In this document: one piece after another, positions 61,501 through 64,000 of the stretch | Layout: the number at the start of each line of letters is the position of its first letter | Position numbering within the stretch: the stretch's first letter is position 1 | DNA from: JAAFIP01 sp043728315 | GTDB lineage: Bacteria > Pseudomonadota > Gammaproteobacteria > Burkholderiales > Burkholderiaceae_C | DNA: 64,000 nucleotides | Direction: 5' to 3' | Assembly (NCBI GenBank): GCA_043728315.1 | Contig: JAYTMT010000002.1 | Coordinates: 1-64,000 of the forward strand | Position numbers and translations under genes: made by a program | Notes under the pieces: model-generated | The model's database searches: none | What the model saw: the letters and a program-made list of their open reading frames with translations, nothing else | Told to the model about the DNA's origin: nothing

Positions 61501-62041
61501 CATACACCACCGTGTTTTCGCTGCCTTTGGCAGCAAAGCTGTCTGGCGCATCGCTGGTATCGGGCATGGCCTGCGCATCGCCAAATAAATCAAGCCACTG
61601 CGTGACTTTGTGCTGTGCAACGCGTTGCTCTTGTTCTAGGGCTTGGCGGGCTTGCAGATCTTTGAGGCGCTGCTGCTCAGCGTGGGTGGGCAATGCAGGC
61701 GCATTTGCTCTGGCTAAGCCCGATATGCCCGCTTTGTAAGCTGCTTTGAGCGTGACAGCCAAGCAGTGGTTGCAATCTATGCCTACCGGGCAACTGCAGG
61801 TTCCTTCGTAATAGGTAACGCTGCCTTGCGCATTGGTTTCTAGCGCTACCTCTACGTTGTAGTTGTCGTATTTGCTGCCCAGCACCAAACCATCAATGAA
61901 CCATTCATTTTGCGCGCCAGAGGCTATGCTGCACTCCAACACATGCTGACTATGGTAGACCGCTAAACCGCGTTGGTAGGTGGCATCAGAAAAATGGTCG
62001 GTGAGCGAGTGGGGGTTGATTAAAAATGCGCTGTTGTCCAT
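58514..62041 (-). CDS. SNF2/DEAD-box helicase with SWIM zinc finger
   Basis: This is a 1175-residue protein. Near the N-terminus is a SWIM finger (CSCPVGIDCNHCLAVTL). The C-terminal half has the SNF2 helicase set: DDMGLGKTLQTL, VVLDEAQNIKN, LSGTPMENH, LLFSQFTSML and DRAHRIGQTQQVMVYK. Members couple ATP hydrolysis to movement along DNA, often acting on bound proteins or RNA polymerase. It runs alone, with its 3' end near the yjjJ promoter. The ATG at 62041 fits the usual start. Confidence 0.93.
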   Translation of the reverse strand: MDNSAFLINPHSLTDHFSDATYQRGLAVYHSQHVLECSIASGAQNEWFIDGLVLGSKYDNYNVEVALETNAQGSVTYYEGTCSCPVGIDCNHCLAVTLKAAYKAGISGLARANAPALPTHAEQQRLKDLQARQALEQEQRVAQHKVTQWLDLFGDAQAMPDTSDAPDSFAAKGSENTVVYALSAKHVDHYEVLNLTMGIAKRLRNGNWSKLKTIPYYDREKTSPLAADIQRLVKSMSGAQYYYSNLSEHQCVLAGSTGVLAMQLAASSGHLFFCEQERSLGAAMQTGAPRPMAWKWNEVTNLKSTEPSWALSPDRSKAQVHERWYFNTPPMYIDIDSGEYGLLEMPGVSSAHLALLVKAPPIPQSAFAKHETSFLRRLAGLPLPPVMHPPQVLQGITPTARLHIAAVAAHDVARFGPLMATLRFDYGAVAHFTQSLANPIVIEKDAALSGAAAAPSERWLLHRDMAFEQSSISRLIALGLAGDARGHFSLAFTPSAQLPQWLAWADSDYAQLRALGFEITLEPNLQDWIKRADDLHVQLAGQGSADLAGTDDSQSPWFDLSLGISINGQRHNILPMLPSLLAQLQTVVHRSASGPDGIAQATSDESTSLQLPTYVYLPTPEGQYLRLPTEPLRPWLQALIELVGDRPIAAGADTLRLSRFEALQMGASLGAGAVWAGADSLRLMVQQLHGVDTMPEVALPDGVNAQLRPYQQQGLNWLQFLRTHQLSGILADDMGLGKTLQTLVHIAAEKAAGRLDLPVLIVAPVSVLGNWQREIGRFTPALTSLIWHGAERHEDAAHIGKQDILITSYSLLARDSEHWAKQAWHLVVLDEAQNIKNAHTFAAQAAGQLNTRHRLCLSGTPMENHLGELWSLFHFLMPGFLGSQTRFKELFRTPIEKHGDTARLAHLRRRVTPFMLRRAKREVATELPDKQTSITSVELGDKQANLYETIRLTTEKAVQEALANKGLARSQIQVLDALLKLRQVCCDPRLVPTASAKKIKQSAKLELLMELLPQLLAQGRKVLLFSQFTSMLELIEEELAKQSIPWVKLTGQSQKRDAIITRFTSGEVPLFLISLKAGGVGLNLTQADTVIHYDPWWNPAVENQATDRAHRIGQTQQVMVYKLVAQGTIEERMLQLQERKAQLAESMYSDAAARKQPLFTENDLAELLKPLHAVR

Positions 62042-62076
62042 GGCGACTGAGAGTGGTGCTAATTGAAGCTTTGGGT

Positions 62077-63072
62077 TCAGGTGGCTTGGTTGCCGCCCAA
62101 TACCCCATGCGCCTGCTCGTCTGCGTGGTAGCTCGAACGCACCATAGCTCCCACGGCGGCGTGGCTAAAACCCATCTTGTAAGCCTCGGCTTCAAACATT
62201 TTGAAGACATCGGGGTGCACGTAGCGTTTGACTGGCAAATGCGACAGGCTTGGCGCGAGGTATTGGCCAATGGTGAGCATGTCGATGTGGTGCTCGCGCA
62301 TGTCGCGCATGGTTTGCAAAATTTCTTCGTCAGTCTCGCCCAAGCCGACCATGATGCCGCTTTTGGTGGGTACATTGGGGAACAGCGCTTTGAATTTTTT
62401 GAGTAAGTTGAGGCTAAAAGCGTAGTCAGAGCCGGGGCGGGCTTCTTTGTAAAGCCTTGGGATGGTCTCTAGGTTGTGGTTCATCACGTCGGGGGGCGCG
62501 AGTTTGAGGATCTCTAGCGCGCGGTCGTCGCGGCCTCTGAAATCGGGCACCAGCACTTCAATGGTGGTGCCCGGCGAGAGCTCGCGGGTTTTGCGGATGC
62601 ATTCGACAAAATGCGCCGCGCCGCCGTCGCGCAGGTCGTCGCGGTCCACGCTGGTGATCACCACGTATTTGAGCTTGAGCTTGGCGATTGTTTTAGCCAT
62701 GTTCTCTGGCTCAAGCGCGTCCAGCGGGTCTGGGCGGCCATGGCCCACATCGCAAAACGGGCAGCGGCGGGTGCATTTGTCGCCCATGATCATGAAAGTG
62801 GCCGTGCCTTTGCCAAAACATTCGCCGATGTTGGGGCAACTGGCCTCTTCGCACACTGTGTGCAAATTGCTCTCGCGCAGGATTTGCTTGATTTCGTAAA
62901 AGCGCGTGCTGGGCGAGCCCGCTTTCACGCGGATCCAGTCGGGTTTTTTCAGCACTTCGCCGCGCTCCACCTTGATGGGGATGCGGCTGAGCTTGGCAGC
63001 CGCTTTTTGCTTGGCCAGCGGGTTGTAGGCTTCTTGGGATTGGGCGTCGCGCACGACTTCTAGGGTACTCAT
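62077..63072 (-). CDS. lipA: Lipoyl synthase
   Basis: This 331-residue radical SAM enzyme inserts two sulphurs into octanoyl groups on lipoyl domains. CEEASCPNIGECFG gives the auxiliary-cluster cysteines and CTRRCPFCDV the radical SAM CxxxCxxC. The ATG at 63072 (MSTLEVVRDAQSQE) is chosen; an upstream frame overlaps lipB and lacks homology. lipB is just upstream on the same strand with a gap of about 137 bases, so the two steps of lipoate synthesis are together. Confidence 0.96.
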   Translation of the reverse strand: MSTLEVVRDAQSQEAYNPLAKQKAAAKLSRIPIKVERGEVLKKPDWIRVKAGSPSTRFYEIKQILRESNLHTVCEEASCPNIGECFGKGTATFMIMGDKCTRRCPFCDVGHGRPDPLDALEPENMAKTIAKLKLKYVVITSVDRDDLRDGGAAHFVECIRKTRELSPGTTIEVLVPDFRGRDDRALEILKLAPPDVMNHNLETIPRLYKEARPGSDYAFSLNLLKKFKALFPNVPTKSGIMVGLGETDEEILQTMRDMREHHIDMLTIGQYLAPSLSHLPVKRYVHPDVFKMFEAEAYKMGFSHAAVGAMVRSSYHADEQAHGVLGGNQAT

Positions 63073-63209
63073 GGGGCTATTGTCGCCGACTGGGCAAGGG
63101 GCTGCTGAAATGGGGCTGACGGGGTAGCGCTTAGTGTGGGCCAAGCCTGCATGGAATTGGCGCGTGAAGAAAGCCTTTGGCGACGCTTTACCGCAGGGCT
63201 TTTCTTCGC

Positions 63210-63992
63210 TCAGGCCGCCAAATAGCGCGTGAGTTTGTCTGCCAACACCTGCGCCACTTCGTTCCAACTGGCTTGCACCCCCAGCGTAGCCATGTCAATG
63301 GTTTGCAGCCCCGCATAGCCGCAGGGGTTGATGCGCGAAAACGGCTCTAAATCCATCGCCACATTCAGCGCCACCCCGTGGTAAGTGCAGTGGCGGCTCA
63401 CCTTGATGCCCAGCGCCGCGATTTTGCCAAGGCCCGTGAAATCCAAAGAATTAGGGTCAGAACCTAATTGTTTGGCGCTTGGCGCGTTGGAGTCTGGCAA
63501 ATAATTAGGTTCTGACCCTAATTCTTTTTTCTGAGGCCGCTGCGCAAAGGGGCTGTGGCCAAAGGGGTCATCCAACCGCACGTAGATGCCCGGCGCGCCT
63601 GCCAAGCGGTGGCCAGTGATGCCAAAATGCAGCAGGGTTTTAAGCACCGATTCTTCGATTTTATAAACGTATTCTTTGACAAAATAACCAGCGCGCTTGA
63701 GATCTATCAGCGGATACGCCACCACCTGCCCAGGTCCATGGTAGGTCACCTGCCCGCCCCGGTTGGTTTGCACCACGGGGATGCCAGCAGCGTTAAAAAT
63801 ATGTTCTGCCTTGCCCGCCAACCCTTGGGTAAACACCGCATCATGCTCGCATATCCATAGCGTATTATGACCATATGACGCTGACATTGGGCTAATTTTA
63901 TTCAAATTACCGTTCAAACGGTCATCTGTATAGGCCTGCATCGCCGCATACGTGTCGGCGTAGTTCACGCGGCCTAGAAAACGGGTGTGCAT
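63210..63992 (-). CDS. lipB: Octanoyltransferase LipB with two repeat-derived inserts
   Basis: This 260-residue enzyme transfers octanoyl from acyl carrier protein to lipoyl domains. Core motifs are intact: RGGQVTYHGPGQVVAYPLID, the catalytic lysine region AALGIKVSRHCTYHGVALN and INPCGYAGLQ with the cysteine. It is longer than usual because of two in-frame insertions. Near residues 31-45 the stretch LNKISPMSASYGHNT is encoded by dispersed-repeat copy I. Before the catalytic segment a REP-like inverted pair encodes ELGSEPNYLPD through KQLGSDPNS. Both would be surface loops in the fold. Confidence 0.92.
   Translation of the reverse strand: MHTRFLGRVNYADTYAAMQAYTDDRLNGNLNKISPMSASYGHNTLWICEHDAVFTQGLAGKAEHIFNAAGIPVVQTNRGGQVTYHGPGQVVAYPLIDLKRAGYFVKEYVYKIEESVLKTLLHFGITGHRLAGAPGIYVRLDDPFGHSPFAQRPQKKELGSEPNYLPDSNAPSAKQLGSDPNSLDFTGLGKIAALGIKVSRHCTYHGVALNVAMDLEPFSRINPCGYAGLQTIDMATLGVQASWNEVAQVLADKLTRYLAA
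63449..63523. repeat. REP-like inverted pair inserted in lipB
   Basis: Two 21-base units with arms AATTAGG/CCTAATT (63449-63469 and 63503-63523) are exact reverse complements, separated by 33 bases; outer flanks aaag and cttt extend the symmetry. They relate to the GGGGTCAGA motif at the hpaG2 end; both are read as L-G-S-E/D-P. A REPIN-like doublet, in frame with lipB. Confidence 0.85.
63856..63892 (-). repeat. Dispersed palindromic repeat, copy I inside lipB
   Basis: On the minus strand it reads ccaatgtcagcgtcatat then ggtcataatacgcta. The core is intact. It is read in frame in the 5' part of lipB, giving about ten extra residues against the family. Confidence 0.85.
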
Positions 63993-64000
63993 GGCTGTGC

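Noticed and set aside
63073..63267. N-terminal extension of LipA overlapping lipB
   Set aside because: The extension lacks LipA homology and runs into the lipB 3' end; the ATG at 63072 fits the family.
1..64000. tRNA or rRNA genes
   Set aside because: No cloverleaf or rRNA-like sequence was recognised by eye on either strand; a covariance-model scan would settle this.

Overview
The window reads as a chromosomal segment of a betaproteobacterium in the Burkholderiales, most likely close to Comamonadaceae. This is judged from the run ilvE / 66-residue zinc-finger protein / waaF, the GTP-type PEP carboxykinase, the lipA-lipB pair, the meta-cleavage homoprotocatechuate genes and the amino-acid-type ABC transporters. 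Most genes use GC-rich codons. Several patches are visibly AT-richer (about 2.6-4.5 kb, 16.4-18.2 kb, 22.1-23.6 kb) and look acquired.

Layout: 1-334 holds a hairpin and a 53-bp tandem repeat. 0.3-9.0 kb (minus strand) is a homoprotocatechuate/4-hydroxyphenylacetate meta-cleavage operon (hpaG1, hpaG2, hpaE, MAPEG protein, hpaD, hpaF, class II aldolase, PanE-like reductase), split between hpaD and hpaF by an AAA ATPase plus TOPRIM-like (DUF4276) pair that resembles a defence module. 9.1-16.2 kb holds a solitary secreted metacaspase, radA, a DUF4143 ATPase, ilvE, the zinc-finger protein and waaF. 16.4-30.5 kb is mixed: two unknown AT-rich genes, modA, a DUF4160/DUF2442 pair, pckG, unknown secreted proteins, a nucleotidyltransferase-fold protein, a LysR regulator, a phosphoesterase and an MCE/MlaE-type set.

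30.5-46.6 kb is a probable 13-gene minus-strand operon under a divergent TetR-family regulator. It encodes a complete branched-chain-amino-acid-type ABC importer, FAH-family, alpha/beta and two imidazolonepropionase-like hydrolases, a LivF-type ATPase fused to a Tm-1-like (UPF0261) domain followed by a separate TIM-barrel partner, a flotillin, and SRPBCC and quinone-oxidoreductase proteins. I read it as uptake plus catabolism of an unidentified ring or amide compound.

46.8-55.8 kb is the most unusual region: an OmpA-like protein, three secreted caspase-family proteases with intact His/Cys dyads, a CHASE2 membrane protein between them, and a decayed fourth caspase fragment. With the solitary caspase at 9 kb the window has four intact metacaspases and one remnant. 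55.9-64.0 kb returns to ordinary genes: an EamA transporter, a YjjJ-type HipA protein, a SWIM/SNF2 helicase, lipA and lipB.

A roughly 40-60 bp imperfectly palindromic dispersed repeat (core GTCAGCGYCATATGGTCAT) occurs about eleven times. It lies between genes and also inside waaF, hpaG1, lipB, the CHASE2 gene and the start of one metacaspase. A second REP-like family (GGGGTCAGA / AGGGTCAGA palindromes) is inserted in frame in lipB and forms the 3' end of hpaG2.
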